A stretch of 14,715 nucleotides of DNA from an uncultured Caryophanales bacterium (GTDB lineage Bacteria > Bacillota_I > Bacilli_A > Acholeplasmatales > Anaeroplasmataceae). The translations under genes were made by a program, and so were the position numbers. The DNA lies in contig CAMOUK010000032.1 of NCBI GenBank assembly GCA_946626535.1, forward strand, positions 1 to 14,715, written 5' to 3'. Positions 1 to 8,228 of this stretch are shown here, piece by piece (within the stretch, counting starts at the first letter, position 1; each line of letters opens with the position of its first letter). The notes beneath the pieces were generated by a model. The model saw only the letters and a list, made by a program, of their open reading frames with translations, searched no databases and was not told where the DNA came from.

Positions 1-1
1 A

Positions 2-46
2 CCACCTATGATGGTGACAAGGTTATATGAGTTGGGTTACTACTAG
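2..46 (+). CDS. Possible C-terminal end of a plus-strand gene (partial)
   Basis: The frame starting at base 2 is open from the window edge and reads PPMMVTRLYELGYY before a TAG stop at 44-46. The stop lies 18 bases before a two-way terminator hairpin, which is what a gene end would look like. A second frame is also open until a TGA at 28-30. Fourteen codons are too few to name a product, and the stretch could be non-coding. Confidence 0.3.
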   Translation, partial: PPMMVTRLYELGYY

Positions 47-64
47 TTCATTTTTAAGGCAATA

Positions 65-114
65 AAAAAAGAGGCTCAAAATACCAAAAAGTCTAGTATT
101 TAAGCCACTTTTTT
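65..114. terminator. Bidirectional terminator after rlmD-like gene
   Basis: The left arm has an A-tract, then GGC (73-75) and AAATAC (79-84). It pairs with GTATTT (96-101), GCC (104-106) and a T-tract (108-114), with small internal mismatches and a loop of 11 bases. A-tract and T-tract flank the GC part on opposite sides, so the hairpin can end transcription both of the minus-strand gene stopping at 121 and of any plus-strand gene stopping near base 46. Confidence 0.75.
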
Positions 115-120
115 AGCTTT

Positions 121-1458
121 TTATTTAGTATCCTTACGAACTAGTAAACTGATTGACTCAACATGTGAAGTTTTACTGAAAAGATCAACCGGAGTAACCT
201 CTTTTAATTCATAACCGTTTTCTTCTAATACTTTTATATCTCTTGCTAATGTAGCTACATTACAAGATATATATATAATCTTAGAAATTTTCATTTCTAT
301 AATTGTATTTAAAAATTCAACGTCACAGCCTTTTCTTGGTGGATCAAAAAATACAATATCTATATTATTTAAATTAGCTAATTTTTTTATTTCTTTTTCA
401 CAAGGCCCACAAATAAAAGTAGCATTTTCTATATTATTTATTTTCTTATTATTGTTTGCATTTAATATAGCATCTTCTACTATTTCAATACCATAAACAT
501 GATTAACATTTTTAGCTATATTTAATGTAATTGACCCAATTCCACAATATGCATCTATTACATTCATATTTTTATTTAGATTTGCCATTCTAAATGCTTC
601 AGAATATAGCTTTTCACATTGATTGTGATTAACCTGTAAAAATGATGCTGGATAGACCTCAAATGTTAAACCTAATATATTTTCATTTATTGCCTTATTT
701 CCATATAATAAGTAATATTCATCTGATAAAACAACATTAGTATTTTTAGAATTAATATTTAAATAAATAGATTTAATTTCTTTAAATTCTTCAGTAAGCA
801 TTTCAATAAGTCGTGAAAAATCTATCTTTTTAGTAGCGACTAAAACAATCATAAATTCATTTTTATAATTGTTTCTAATCATTACCTCTCTAAAAATACC
901 ACTATTTGTTTTTTCGTCATATATTGAAACGTTAAATAAGACTAAATATCTTTTAATTAAATATAAAATATCTGATACCTTAGGATTTGCTAAAGAATCA
1001 TTTTTAGTTTCAACTATATCATGTGATTTTTGGCTATAATAGCCATAAATAACATCACCATTACGCATTTGAAATGGCATCATAGTCTTATTTCTATAAT
1101 TATATTGATTATCAGATGAAATAATATTATTAAATTTATAATTTGAAGATTTAATAGTATTTTTAACCTTATTTTCTTTTATCTTTAATTCAGTTTCATA
1201 ATCGACAAATATTAAATCTGCCTCACCAGCTAAATTATTAATTTCATCTAAAGACATAATTCTATGTGGTGATGCTTTTAATAATTTAATTGCTTTAGCA
1301 AAGCAATATTTTTTATGGATATTAGTAATTTTAATAATTACCTCTTCACCCTCTAGTGCGTATTCTACAAATACGACTCTACCTTCAATATGGCAAACTC
1401 CATATCCATTAACATCAAATGATTCAATTATGACTTTATATTCATCATCTAATTTCAT
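121..1458 (-). CDS. 23S rRNA (uracil-5-)-methyltransferase, RlmD/RlmCD (RumA) family, without Fe-S cysteines
   Basis: SAM-dependent enzyme of the TrmA/RumA family, which makes 5-methyluridine in 23S rRNA or tRNA. The 445 residues fit the family: an N-terminal TRAM-like RNA-binding beta barrel (about 1-60), a central RNA-binding region, and a C-terminal Rossmann domain with SAM motif DAYCGIGSITLNIA (302-315), DPPRKGCD (372-379), the catalytic Cys399 in SCNVATLARD and the likely general base Glu434 near the end. RlmD proteins normally carry cysteines for a 4Fe-4S cluster just after the SPHR motif. Here residues 63-110 contain none, and the later fourth cysteine is also absent. ATG at 1458 follows an AAAGG site lying in the last codons of uvrB, two bases upstream, so the two genes are co-transcribed. 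The exact target uridine, and so the RlmC, RlmD or TrmA assignment, cannot be settled from sequence. Confidence 0.9.
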   Translation of the reverse strand: MKLDDEYKVIIESFDVNGYGVCHIEGRVVFVEYALEGEEVIIKITNIHKKYCFAKAIKLLKASPHRIMSLDEINNLAGEADLIFVDYETELKIKENKVKNTIKSSNYKFNNIISSDNQYNYRNKTMMPFQMRNGDVIYGYYSQKSHDIVETKNDSLANPKVSDILYLIKRYLVLFNVSIYDEKTNSGIFREVMIRNNYKNEFMIVLVATKKIDFSRLIEMLTEEFKEIKSIYLNINSKNTNVVLSDEYYLLYGNKAINENILGLTFEVYPASFLQVNHNQCEKLYSEAFRMANLNKNMNVIDAYCGIGSITLNIAKNVNHVYGIEIVEDAILNANNNKKINNIENATFICGPCEKEIKKLANLNNIDIVFFDPPRKGCDVEFLNTIIEMKISKIIYISCNVATLARDIKVLEENGYELKEVTPVDLFSKTSHVESISLLVRKDTK

Positions 1459-1460
1459 AA

Positions 1461-3416
1461 TTACCTTTCTGATTTCAATTCAAAGATTGCATCTCTTATT
1501 TGAGCAGCAGCCTCGAAATTTAAATCCTTCGCATAAGCTCTCATTTCTTCTTCTAGCTCTGCAATTAGGAACATCTTTTCTTCCTTTGTCATCTTCTTAT
1601 TATATTCCTTTGAAAGTCTCTTATCATCAACAACCTTTTGAGTAATTGATTCAGGAATAGCCTTAACGATAGTCTTTGGAACAATATTATGAACTCTATT
1701 ATATTCCTCTTGAATTTCTCTTCTACGCTTTGTTTCAGAAATTGCTTCTTCCATAGATGGAGAAATTGTATCAGCATACATTATAACCTTACCGTTTGCA
1801 TTTCTTGCAGCTCTACCGATAGTTTGAATTAAGCTTCTTGTACTTCTTAAAAAGCCCTGCTTATCAGCATCTAAAATACATACTAAGGATACCTCTGGTA
1901 AATCTAGACCTTCTCTAAGTAAGTTAATACCTACTAGACAATCATATTTACCTAATCTTAAATCCTTTAATATTTCTAATCTTTCTAAAGCCTTTATTTC
2001 AGAATGTAGATATGCTACCTTAAGTCCTAAATTTTTTAGATAAGCAGTTAAATCCTCACTCATCTTAATAGTTAAGGTAGTAACAAGTACTCTTTCCTTT
2101 TTCTCAATTCTTTTAATTATTTCTGAGTAAACATCATCAACCTGACCCTCAGTTTTTCTAACCTCGATAATTGGATCAAGTAGTCCTGTAGGTCTAATTA
2201 TTTGTTCAATAATTGGACAGGTCTTCTCATAATCTCCTGGAGTTGCAGAAACGAATAGAGCCTTATCAATTTTAGAATCAAATTCCTCATATCTTAAAGG
2301 TCTATTATCAAGTGCAGATGGTAGTCTAAAGCCATAATTAACTAGGGTTTCTTTTCTTGATCTATCACCATTATACATACCCTTTACCTGAGGTAATGTT
2401 ACATGTGATTCATCAACAATTAATAAGAAATCCTTATCAAAGAAATCAATTAGGGTTGCTGGAGTTTCTCCAGCCTCTCTAAGTGATAAATGTCTAGAAT
2501 AATTTTCAACGCCAGAGCATGAGCCAGTTTGTTCTAGCATTTCAATATCATATTTTGTTCTTTGAGTGATACGCTCTTGCTCAAGAGGCTTTCCTTCCTT
2601 CGCAAAATTAGTAGCAACTATAGCTAATTCCTCTTTAATTCTTCTTATAGCCTCAGCAAGCTTAGTTTGATTTGTTACGAAGAATGTTGCGGCAAATACA
2701 TTCGCAAAGCTTAGCTCAGCTATAGCCTTACCTGTTGTAACATCAAAGCTTCTTATACGCTCAACCTCATCATCAAAAAATTCAATTCTAATTCCTTTGG
2801 CATGTTCAGAAACAGGTATTATTTCTAATACATCGCCCTTAACTCTAAAAGAGCCTCTTTTAAAATCTATATCATTTCTTTCAAACTGCATTTCAACAAG
2901 TCTCTTATATAGATTTTTTCTATCGTATGTTTCTCCAACTCTAATGTTTAACATCGCATTTTTATAATCTGTTGGATCACCAATACCATATATACAAGAA
3001 ACTGAGGCAACAACAATAACATCCTTATAGTCAATTAAGGCAGCTGTTGCGCTATGACGTAGCTCATCTATTTCTTCATTTATAGATGAATCCTTTTCAA
3101 TATAGGTATCACTTGATACAACGTAAGCCTCTGGCTGATAATAATCATAATATGAAATGAAATATTCAACATGATTTTTAGGGAACAAAGCCTTTATCTC
3201 ATTATAAAGCTGACCAGCAAGTGTCTTATTATGAGCTAAAATTAAAGTAGGCTTATTAAGCTTAGCTATAACATTAGCCATAGTAAAGGTCTTACCTGTA
3301 CCTGTTGCGCCAAGTAATGTTTGACGTTTAATTCCATTATTAAAATTATTAACTATTTTTTCTATAGCCTCAGGTTGATCACCAGTTGGACTATAGATAG
3401 ATTCTAATTCAAACAT
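1461..3416 (-). CDS. uvrB: Excinuclease ABC subunit B
   Basis: Helicase-like damage-verifying subunit of nucleotide excision repair. It is loaded on DNA by UvrA and recruits the UvrC nuclease. The 651 residues are full length for UvrB. Visible parts are Walker A GATGTGKT (36-43), the tyrosine-rich beta-hairpin that clamps one DNA strand (from Y89, [10 protein letters not shown]), the DESH Walker B (335-338), the C-terminal helicase motifs with QTIGRAARN, and the UVR domain (about 613-648, [19 protein letters not shown]) that contacts UvrC. The start is ATG at 3416 after a strong AAAGGAGG site. uvrA is not adjacent. The gene sits between nptA, from which it is separated by a short hairpin, and the rRNA methyltransferase gene, whose start follows two bases after the uvrB stop. 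No clear separate promoter is seen, so expression probably comes by read-through from nptA. Confidence 0.97.
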   Translation of the reverse strand: MFELESIYSPTGDQPEAIEKIVNNFNNGIKRQTLLGATGTGKTFTMANVIAKLNKPTLILAHNKTLAGQLYNEIKALFPKNHVEYFISYYDYYQPEAYVVSSDTYIEKDSSINEEIDELRHSATAALIDYKDVIVVASVSCIYGIGDPTDYKNAMLNIRVGETYDRKNLYKRLVEMQFERNDIDFKRGSFRVKGDVLEIIPVSEHAKGIRIEFFDDEVERIRSFDVTTGKAIAELSFANVFAATFFVTNQTKLAEAIRRIKEELAIVATNFAKEGKPLEQERITQRTKYDIEMLEQTGSCSGVENYSRHLSLREAGETPATLIDFFDKDFLLIVDESHVTLPQVKGMYNGDRSRKETLVNYGFRLPSALDNRPLRYEEFDSKIDKALFVSATPGDYEKTCPIIEQIIRPTGLLDPIIEVRKTEGQVDDVYSEIIKRIEKKERVLVTTLTIKMSEDLTAYLKNLGLKVAYLHSEIKALERLEILKDLRLGKYDCLVGINLLREGLDLPEVSLVCILDADKQGFLRSTRSLIQTIGRAARNANGKVIMYADTISPSMEEAISETKRRREIQEEYNRVHNIVPKTIVKAIPESITQKVVDDKRLSKEYNKKMTKEEKMFLIAELEEEMRAYAKDLNFEAAAQIRDAIFELKSER

Positions 3417-3437
3417 AGCCTACCTCCTTTAGAAACA

Positions 3438-3460
3438 AAAAGGTTCCTTATGAACCTCTT
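3438..3460 (-). terminator. Short hairpin between nptA and uvrB
   Basis: On the minus strand AGGTTC (3457-3452) pairs with GAACCT (3446-3441) around a five-base loop. The stem extends by a G-U and two A-U pairs and is followed by TTTTTG. It overlaps the nptA stop codon. The stem is short and lies directly before the uvrB ribosome binding site, so it may be a leaky terminator that lowers uvrB expression relative to nptA. Confidence 0.55.
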
Positions 3461-5174
3461 AGTGATAAAATTCGTTATATTTACTATCTTTTCCAGTTAA
3501 AATAGATTCACAAACATTTTCTAAATGGTCACCCATTCTTTCAATATTTGATAATATTTCAACATAGTGCTCGGTATTGTTAAATGAGCATACACCAGCA
3601 TTTACTCTATGAACATGACGTTCATGGAATATTTCTTCTAATCTATCTATTTCATCTTCTATATCAGATGCAGTCTTCGCATCCTCTATAGAATTTTTCT
3701 CTAATGCCTTTAATGTATGATCCATCATACTTATTATTGCCTCATACATTTGAGTTAAATCCTGAACTCCATCATCTGATAAATGAAGCTCCTTTTCAAA
3801 TCTATCATAGAAGAATTCCATCAAATTAGTACAATGGTCTCCAACACGCTCTAAATCCTTAATTTGATCTAGATATTTAGATAGATATGATGACGTTTCC
3901 TTATCGATAAAGGCAACAGTTAATTTAATTAGATAATCATGAATTCTCTTATCTAATGAATTAATTGTTTTTTCTAATTCATCACCCTTTGAAATTAATG
4001 AATCATCACGTTCAAATGAATATTTATATGCTAAATTTAGATAATCTCTTACACATATAGCCATATAATTAACAGCTGTCTTTACAAATTCAAAGGCAAG
4101 TGATGGTGATTTTTTAATTAATGAGTAATCAAGAAGCTTCTCTTGAATTGTAACGCCACTATCATCACCCTTGACAATCTTATTACAAACAAATGTTAAT
4201 GGCTTAATTAAAAGTAGGAATACAAATGAATTTACTATATTAAATACCAAGTGGGCTATTGCGATAATCATCGGATTATCATGCCAGCCTAAAAGATTAT
4301 TAAACCAATTCATTATTGGGTAGAATGCCCATCTATAGCATATACCGAAGCATACTACACCAAAAAATTTAATCAAGATATTTGCGTAAGCAACCTTTTT
4401 AGCAGATGATGATGTGCCAATTGATGCAAGTAAAGCAGTAATACATGTACCAATATTAGCACCAAGCATTAAAGCAAGTGCGCCAAATAAATTCATTGTT
4501 CCTGCCGCAAACATACTTTGAACGATACCAATTGTTGCTGAAGATGATTGAACTACAAAAGTAAATAATGTAGATACAACAATACCTAAAATAGGAATAT
4601 CTTCTAGCACCTTAAACATATTACTAATTCCTTCTCTATAAGGAGAGCCTTCAGCTATAAAATGCTTAAAGCTGTTATCGATAAATGCTAAGCCTAAAAA
4701 TATAAAGCCAAAGCCTAATATTACTGAGCCTAGCTGATTAACCTTATTATTCTTAAAGAAGAATGTCATGCCAGCACCTATAATAACAAGTATTACTGAC
4801 ACAACTGGCATAATCTTAAATTGAGAGAATGCCGCCATAATAATTGTTAAAATAGTACCACCAATATTAGCACCTAATAAAACACCAATAGATTGTCCAA
4901 AGCTCATAAGACCAGCACCTACTAAGGATACTGCTAAAGCAGATGTACCGGATGCTGATTGAGTTAGCATAGTTGTAGCAAAACCTACAACCATACCCTT
5001 TATGGGCGTATTAGTACTTCTTTCAATAATAACCTTCATCTTGTCGCCAGCGATAGCCTTAAGTGACTTTCCCATCTTTCCTATACCATATAGGAAAATA
5101 CCTAAGCCACATAATATATATAATACCGCTACTATATCACTATCAAAGACAAAATTGACACTTAATATATTCAT
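3459..5174 (-). CDS. Na+/phosphate cotransporter with C-terminal PhoU-like domain
   Basis: Membrane protein of the NptA/PNaS (Na/Pi cotransporter II-related) family that takes up phosphate with sodium. The 571 residues match the bacterial two-part form. The membrane half (about 15-330) has the inverted-repeat signature motifs QSASGTSA (72-79) and QSSSATIG (209-216), each followed by a glycine-rich GANIG segment (101-105 and 238-242). The C-terminal half (about 355-560) is a charged helical PhoU-like domain with two related ER[VM]GDH motifs. The start ATG at 5174 has an AAAGGAG site 8 bases upstream. It has its own candidate promoter and leads the nptA-uvrB-methyltransferase unit. Substrate preference is inferred from family; no pstSCAB or phoR genes lie in the window. 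The symbol nptA is used in the text only as a family label. Confidence 0.92.
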   Translation of the reverse strand: MNILSVNFVFDSDIVAVLYILCGLGIFLYGIGKMGKSLKAIAGDKMKVIIERSTNTPIKGMVVGFATTMLTQSASGTSALAVSLVGAGLMSFGQSIGVLLGANIGGTILTIIMAAFSQFKIMPVVSVILVIIGAGMTFFFKNNKVNQLGSVILGFGFIFLGLAFIDNSFKHFIAEGSPYREGISNMFKVLEDIPILGIVVSTLFTFVVQSSSATIGIVQSMFAAGTMNLFGALALMLGANIGTCITALLASIGTSSSAKKVAYANILIKFFGVVCFGICYRWAFYPIMNWFNNLLGWHDNPMIIAIAHLVFNIVNSFVFLLLIKPLTFVCNKIVKGDDSGVTIQEKLLDYSLIKKSPSLAFEFVKTAVNYMAICVRDYLNLAYKYSFERDDSLISKGDELEKTINSLDKRIHDYLIKLTVAFIDKETSSYLSKYLDQIKDLERVGDHCTNLMEFFYDRFEKELHLSDDGVQDLTQMYEAIISMMDHTLKALEKNSIEDAKTASDIEDEIDRLEEIFHERHVHRVNAGVCSFNNTEHYVEILSNIERMGDHLENVCESILTGKDSKYNEFYH

Positions 5175-5209
5175 ATATTTAAGTACTCCTTTTAATCCAT
5201 TAATATTTT

Positions 5210-5238
5210 ATTATAAATAAAATAATATTACAACAAAA
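5210..5238 (-). promoter_or_regulatory. Candidate promoter of nptA
   Basis: On the minus strand a perfect -10 box TATAAT lies at 5215-5210. A weak -35 (TTTTGT, 5238-5233) stands 17 bases upstream, inside the T-tail of the preceding operon's terminator. The predicted start near 5203 leaves a leader of about 28 bases to the ATG. The region is almost pure A and T, which makes chance matches likely. Confidence 0.45.
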
Positions 5239-5273
5239 TAAAAAAGAGAAAACATTTTCTATAATGTCTTCTC
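5235..5273 (-). terminator. Rho-independent terminator of the queT operon
   Basis: On the minus strand GAGAAGACATT (5273-5263) pairs with AATGTTTTCTC (5256-5246) to form 11 pairs including one G-U, with a six-base loop, followed by TTTTTTATTTT. The stem overlaps the last codons and stop of the ArsC-like gene. It separates the queT operon from nptA. Confidence 0.85.
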
Positions 5274-5612
5274 AATCCATTTATCTTCCTTAAAGCCTAA
5301 TAAAGCGAAATCTTCACCTATTAAAATAGGTCTTTTTACTAGCATACCATTAGATGCTAAAAGCTTTAGCATTTCATCATCTGTCATATTAGGAAGCTTT
5401 TTAGATAATTCATATTCTCTATATAATAATCCAGATGTATTAAACATTTTATTAAATGAAGTATTAGCCTTATTCTTAATTCCTTTTAATACCTCTTCAT
5501 CTGGATTATTTACTTTAATATCAATTAATTCATATTTAATATTATTAGAATCTAAAAATTTTAATGCCTTCTTACATGTAGAACACTTATCATAACAATA
5601 AACCTTATACAA
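5259..5612 (-). CDS. ArsC/Spx-family thioredoxin-fold protein
   Basis: Small protein of the ArsC/Spx/YffB family, about 117 residues and family-sized. The N-terminal strand is followed by a CSTC redox pair (the CxxC of Spx-type proteins, four residues after YCYD). Near the C-terminus is GMLVKRPIL, the conserved cis-Pro loop region. Members are arsenate reductases, Spx-type RNA-polymerase-binding regulators or uncharacterised reductases; sequence alone does not separate these, and no ars genes are nearby. The start is uncertain: a GTG at 5618 lies only three bases after AAGGAGG, whereas a TTG at 5612 lies nine bases after it and gives the family-like N-terminus MYKVYCYDKCSTC, so I prefer TTG. 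The start overlaps the end of rnhA, showing translational coupling as the last gene of the queT operon. Confidence 0.85.
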   Translation of the reverse strand: MYKVYCYDKCSTCKKALKFLDSNNIKYELIDIKVNNPDEEVLKGIKNKANTSFNKMFNTSGLLYREYELSKKLPNMTDDEMLKLLASNGMLVKRPILIGEDFALLGFKEDKWIEKTL

Positions 5613-6186
5613 CTCCACACGCCTCCTTAGCTAGCTTATCGACCATTTCATTATAATAATTATTTGAATGGCCCTTTACCTTATGGAAAATAACCTCAAT
5701 CTTATTTACCATTTCATCTGCAAATTTTTGATATTCAGTAGCTATTTTAGTCTTAGCCTTCCATCTTTTAGTATACCAAGCCTCAATTCCTTCATAATCA
5801 TAAAAGATATGAAGCTTTTTTATATTATTCTTATATGCATAATTAATAATATAGGCTACACCCTTAATTTCTCCAGCTACATTTCTAAAGCTTGAAAACT
5901 CATCAGCCTCAAAGCCTCTTTTAAAAGAATATTCCTTATTACCACTAATCAATATGCAGCCAAAGCCATAGGAATTAGTTTTTTCATTATATGAACCATC
6001 AACATAAGCCTTAGTTTCTAAAATATCATCCTTAAATACCCTATCCTCCAAAAAGGCCTTTGCCTCCTCTAAGGTCCCAAATGACTTATGCTTAGGATTA
6101 TCTAATTCTGCTAGCTTCTTTTTAGCCTCATCCCAACTTTCAAATATGAATTTTTCATCATTTGATTTTATAGCATAATATTTCAT
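5605..6186 (-). CDS. rnhA: Ribonuclease H1 with N-terminal viroplasmin-like domain
   Basis: Endonuclease cutting the RNA strand of RNA-DNA hybrids. With the chosen start it has 193 residues. The N-terminal hybrid-binding (caulimovirus viroplasmin) domain covers about 1-45 (MKYYAIKSN, then KSFGTLEEAKAFL). The RNase H fold follows with the four acidic active-site residues D63 (YVDGS), E106 (AGEIKG), D130 (FYDYEG) and D183 (EMVDKLAKEA), plus the HKVKGHSNN loop. The open frame extends nine codons upstream to a TTG at 6213, but the ATG at 6186 is preferred. It begins the viroplasmin domain directly and overlaps the mtnN stop as ATGA, a classic coupling arrangement, even though the nearest AAAGG is 14 bases away. 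The 3' end overlaps the ArsC-like gene. Confidence 0.93.
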   Translation of the reverse strand: MKYYAIKSNDEKFIFESWDEAKKKLAELDNPKHKSFGTLEEAKAFLEDRVFKDDILETKAYVDGSYNEKTNSYGFGCILISGNKEYSFKRGFEADEFSSFRNVAGEIKGVAYIINYAYKNNIKKLHIFYDYEGIEAWYTKRWKAKTKIATEYQKFADEMVNKIEVIFHKVKGHSNNYYNEMVDKLAKEACGVV

Positions 6187-6863
6187 GATAATTGATTTAA
6201 CACCTTTAAGCAAATATCAGCTGATAAATTAGACATTTTTTGTTCAAATGTCATATAATCATTTTCTTGATTTGGACTTAATACATCATCAGATATAAAT
6301 CTTAAAACAACAAAATCTACTCCAAGCTTAATACATGTATGAGCTATAGCCGCACCTTCCATCTCAAATGCACATGGTTTAGTTGGATCAAAGCTTAAAA
6401 TTTTATCAGTTGATGTGACAAATTGATCACCTGAATAAATCTTACATTCAACAAAGCCTAGGCCCAAATTATTTAAAACCTTTTTAATCATTAATCTATA
6501 TTCTGGTGATGGTAAAAATTCATATGGCATACCAGGAATTTGACCAGGCTTATAGCCAAAGCCTGATGCATCAACATCATCATATGAAATAATATCTGCA
6601 AGTACTATTGTTTCACAAGGAATTTTATAACCACCTGCAATGCCAGTATTTAAAATAAAATCAACCTCAAATTCCTTTACCATTAGAGTTGTAAGTATGG
6701 CAGCATTAACCTTACCAACACCACTCTTACTTAGGATAACCTCATTATCATTAATTTTACCAATATAAAAATCGAAGCCTAAAATATTAACATGCTCCTC
6801 ATTTATATTTTCCCTTAAAAATGATACTTCATTATCCATCGCACCAATAATACCAATTCTCAT
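6183..6863 (-). CDS. mtnN: 5'-methylthioadenosine/S-adenosylhomocysteine nucleosidase
   Basis: Cytosolic hydrolase that releases adenine from MTA and SAH, by-products of polyamine synthesis and of SAM-dependent methylation. The 226 residues match MtnN/Pfs. Visible are the N-terminal MRIGIIGAMDNEV with the conserved Glu12, GVGKVNAA (48-55), NTGIAGG (72-78), the substrate-binding FEMEGAAIAH with Glu169, and RFISDD with the catalytic Asp192. The start ATG at 6863 follows AGAGGTGAT, which lies across the ylmH stop ten bases away. The stop TGA overlaps the rnhA ATG. luxS is not present in the window. Confidence 0.95.
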   Translation of the reverse strand: MRIGIIGAMDNEVSFLRENINEEHVNILGFDFYIGKINDNEVILSKSGVGKVNAAILTTLMVKEFEVDFILNTGIAGGYKIPCETIVLADIISYDDVDASGFGYKPGQIPGMPYEFLPSPEYRLMIKKVLNNLGLGFVECKIYSGDQFVTSTDKILSFDPTKPCAFEMEGAAIAHTCIKLGVDFVVLRFISDDVLSPNQENDYMTFEQKMSNLSADICLKVLNQLS

Positions 6864-6873
6864 AGGATCACCT

Positions 6874-7602
6874 CTATATTCTTTTAGCTAATGTAGCAAC
6901 AATTCTACCACTTTTGGTGTTTCCACCAATTTGGCTTAATTTTACTCTACCTTTTTTTCTTACGCTTATTTCTTCTCCAAGCTTTATATCCTTACTAGGA
7001 TTTAAGCATAATACATGATTTATAAAAACAAGTCCATTTATAATCATATCATGAGATTCTTTTCTTGACAAATTATAGGCAGCTGAAATTATATTATCAA
7101 TTCTAAGGGATGTAATAAAATATTCCTTAGACTCATACTTAATTACATTTTCAACCTCATAATCTATCTTTTCTAAATTAACAGGTGCGTTACCTATATA
7201 ATTTAAATTATCCTTAATATAGTCACTAATCTCTTCTGTACAAGCAAAATAGATATCATCATTTATAACTATATCACCTATACATTCTCTTTTAATACCT
7301 AAATTCATTAAAGATCCTAAGACATTTCTATGACCAATTTCATAATACTTTCTATTATAAATAATTTTAAAAACAACTATTTTAAAATCTTCATTTAAAA
7401 CCTCATAAGGACTAATAATAGCTCTTAAGGTATCTGCGTTTTTAAAGCCTCCATAATAATAGACATTATTATCATTAATTATTTGACTTTTTAAAACACC
7501 AAGGTGAGCATCATCTAAAAAATTAAGTAGACTCACTCCACCATTTTTAGCCTTTTCTATATAATTTTTTATTCTTTTAGAAAATATTTCTAATTCGTCC
7601 AT
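6874..7602 (-). CDS. ylmH: YlmH-type S4-domain RNA-binding protein
   Basis: Member of the YlmH family: an N-terminal ylmH domain and a C-terminal S4 RNA-binding domain (about 164-225, LRIDNIISAAYNLSRKES). The family signature HRNVLGSLMNLGIKRECIGDI is at about 91-111. The 242 residues are family-length. YlmH proteins bind the ribosome and have been linked to cell division in streptococci and to ribosome rescue in B. subtilis; that is family knowledge, not read here. The ATG at 7602 overlaps the end of yggS by 13 bases, with a weak TAGGTAG site inside yggS. The yggS-ylmH pairing is common in Bacillota, but the usual companions sepF, yggT and divIVA are absent on both sides. Confidence 0.9.
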   Translation of the reverse strand: MDELEIFSKRIKNYIEKAKNGGVSLLNFLDDAHLGVLKSQIINDNNVYYYGGFKNADTLRAIISPYEVLNEDFKIVVFKIIYNRKYYEIGHRNVLGSLMNLGIKRECIGDIVINDDIYFACTEEISDYIKDNLNYIGNAPVNLEKIDYEVENVIKYESKEYFITSLRIDNIISAAYNLSRKESHDMIINGLVFINHVLCLNPSKDIKLGEEISVRKKGRVKLSQIGGNTKSGRIVATLAKRI

Positions 7603-8228
7603 AAAATTCTACCTAATCTAATATGAGTAGCGTGAGCCTTAATAGCTTCCTTATAATCATCACTCATACCCATAGATAAATAAGGAAGTTCAACATTAAA
7701 TTCCTTACTTAATCTATTCCTTAAATCATATAAAGCCATAAATTGCTTATCTAAATTATCTATTTCATCATTTTTTATAGCCATCATCATTAAGCCAACA
7801 AGTTTAATATTCTTATATTTTAATACTTCTTTAACAAATTCATCAATATTTCTATAATCTACACCATTTTTATTTTCCTCTAAATTAATAGAAACCTCAA
7901 TAAAGCAATTAAGTGGTGTAGTTCTTTTTTTATCTATCATTTCAGCTAGTTTTAAAGAATCTAATGAATGTAGATAATCAATTTTATTAATTACATCATT
8001 ACACTTATTTCTTTGAAGATGGCCTATAAAATGCCATTTAATATCTAAATCCTTTAGCTCTTCATATTTAGTTAAAAATGAATCAACTCTATTTTCACCA
8101 AAATTACAAACATTATGATTATATAACTGTCTCATTTTAGATGAATCAACATATTTTGTTGCCGCAACAACACAAACATCTTTATCTATTGTTTTTAAAA
8201 ATTCATCAATATCATTCCTTAATTCCAT
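7590..8228 (-). CDS. yggS: YggS/YlmE-family PLP-binding protein
   Basis: PLP homeostasis protein (PLPBP family): a single alanine-racemase-like TIM barrel without known enzymatic activity. With the chosen start it has 212 residues. The PLP Lys is Lys25 in AATKYV. Other conserved parts are NFGENRVDSF, WHFIGHLQRNK, the segment around SLDS, ISINLEENKNGVD-like at the centre, GLMMMA and the phosphate-binding LSMGMSDDYKEAI followed by RLGRILW at the end. The open frame begins at an ATG at 8249, but the ATG at 8228 is chosen because AGGGAG stands seven bases before it, and the upstream seven residues are not family-like. The start lies inside the 3' end of queT, so the two are coupled. It links loosely to the B6 salvage genes at 10245-12501. 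Confidence 0.93.
   Translation of the reverse strand: MELRNDIDEFLKTIDKDVCVVAATKYVDSSKMRQLYNHNVCNFGENRVDSFLTKYEELKDLDIKWHFIGHLQRNKCNDVINKIDYLHSLDSLKLAEMIDKKRTTPLNCFIEVSINLEENKNGVDYRNIDEFVKEVLKYKNIKLVGLMMMAIKNDEIDNLDKQFMALYDLRNRLSKEFNVELPYLSMGMSDDYKEAIKAHATHIRLGRILWTN

Noticed and set aside
1430..1777. Short open frames over the end of uvrB (plus 1430-1645, minus 1589-1777)
   Set aside because: They are shadows of conserved uvrB codons without family resemblance.
5202..5230. Near-palindromic AT-only stretch upstream of nptA
   Set aside because: In a region of almost pure A and T such symmetry is expected by chance; I kept only the -10 box.
5259..5612. Arsenic resistance operon based on the ArsC-like protein
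   Set aside because: No arsB, arsR or acr3 is nearby, and the CxxC motif fits Spx-like members equally well.
5002..5895. Plus-strand open frames opposite nptA (5002-5220) and rnhA (5668-5895)
   Set aside because: Both are antisense to well-recognised genes and consist of complement-of-codon low-complexity sequence.
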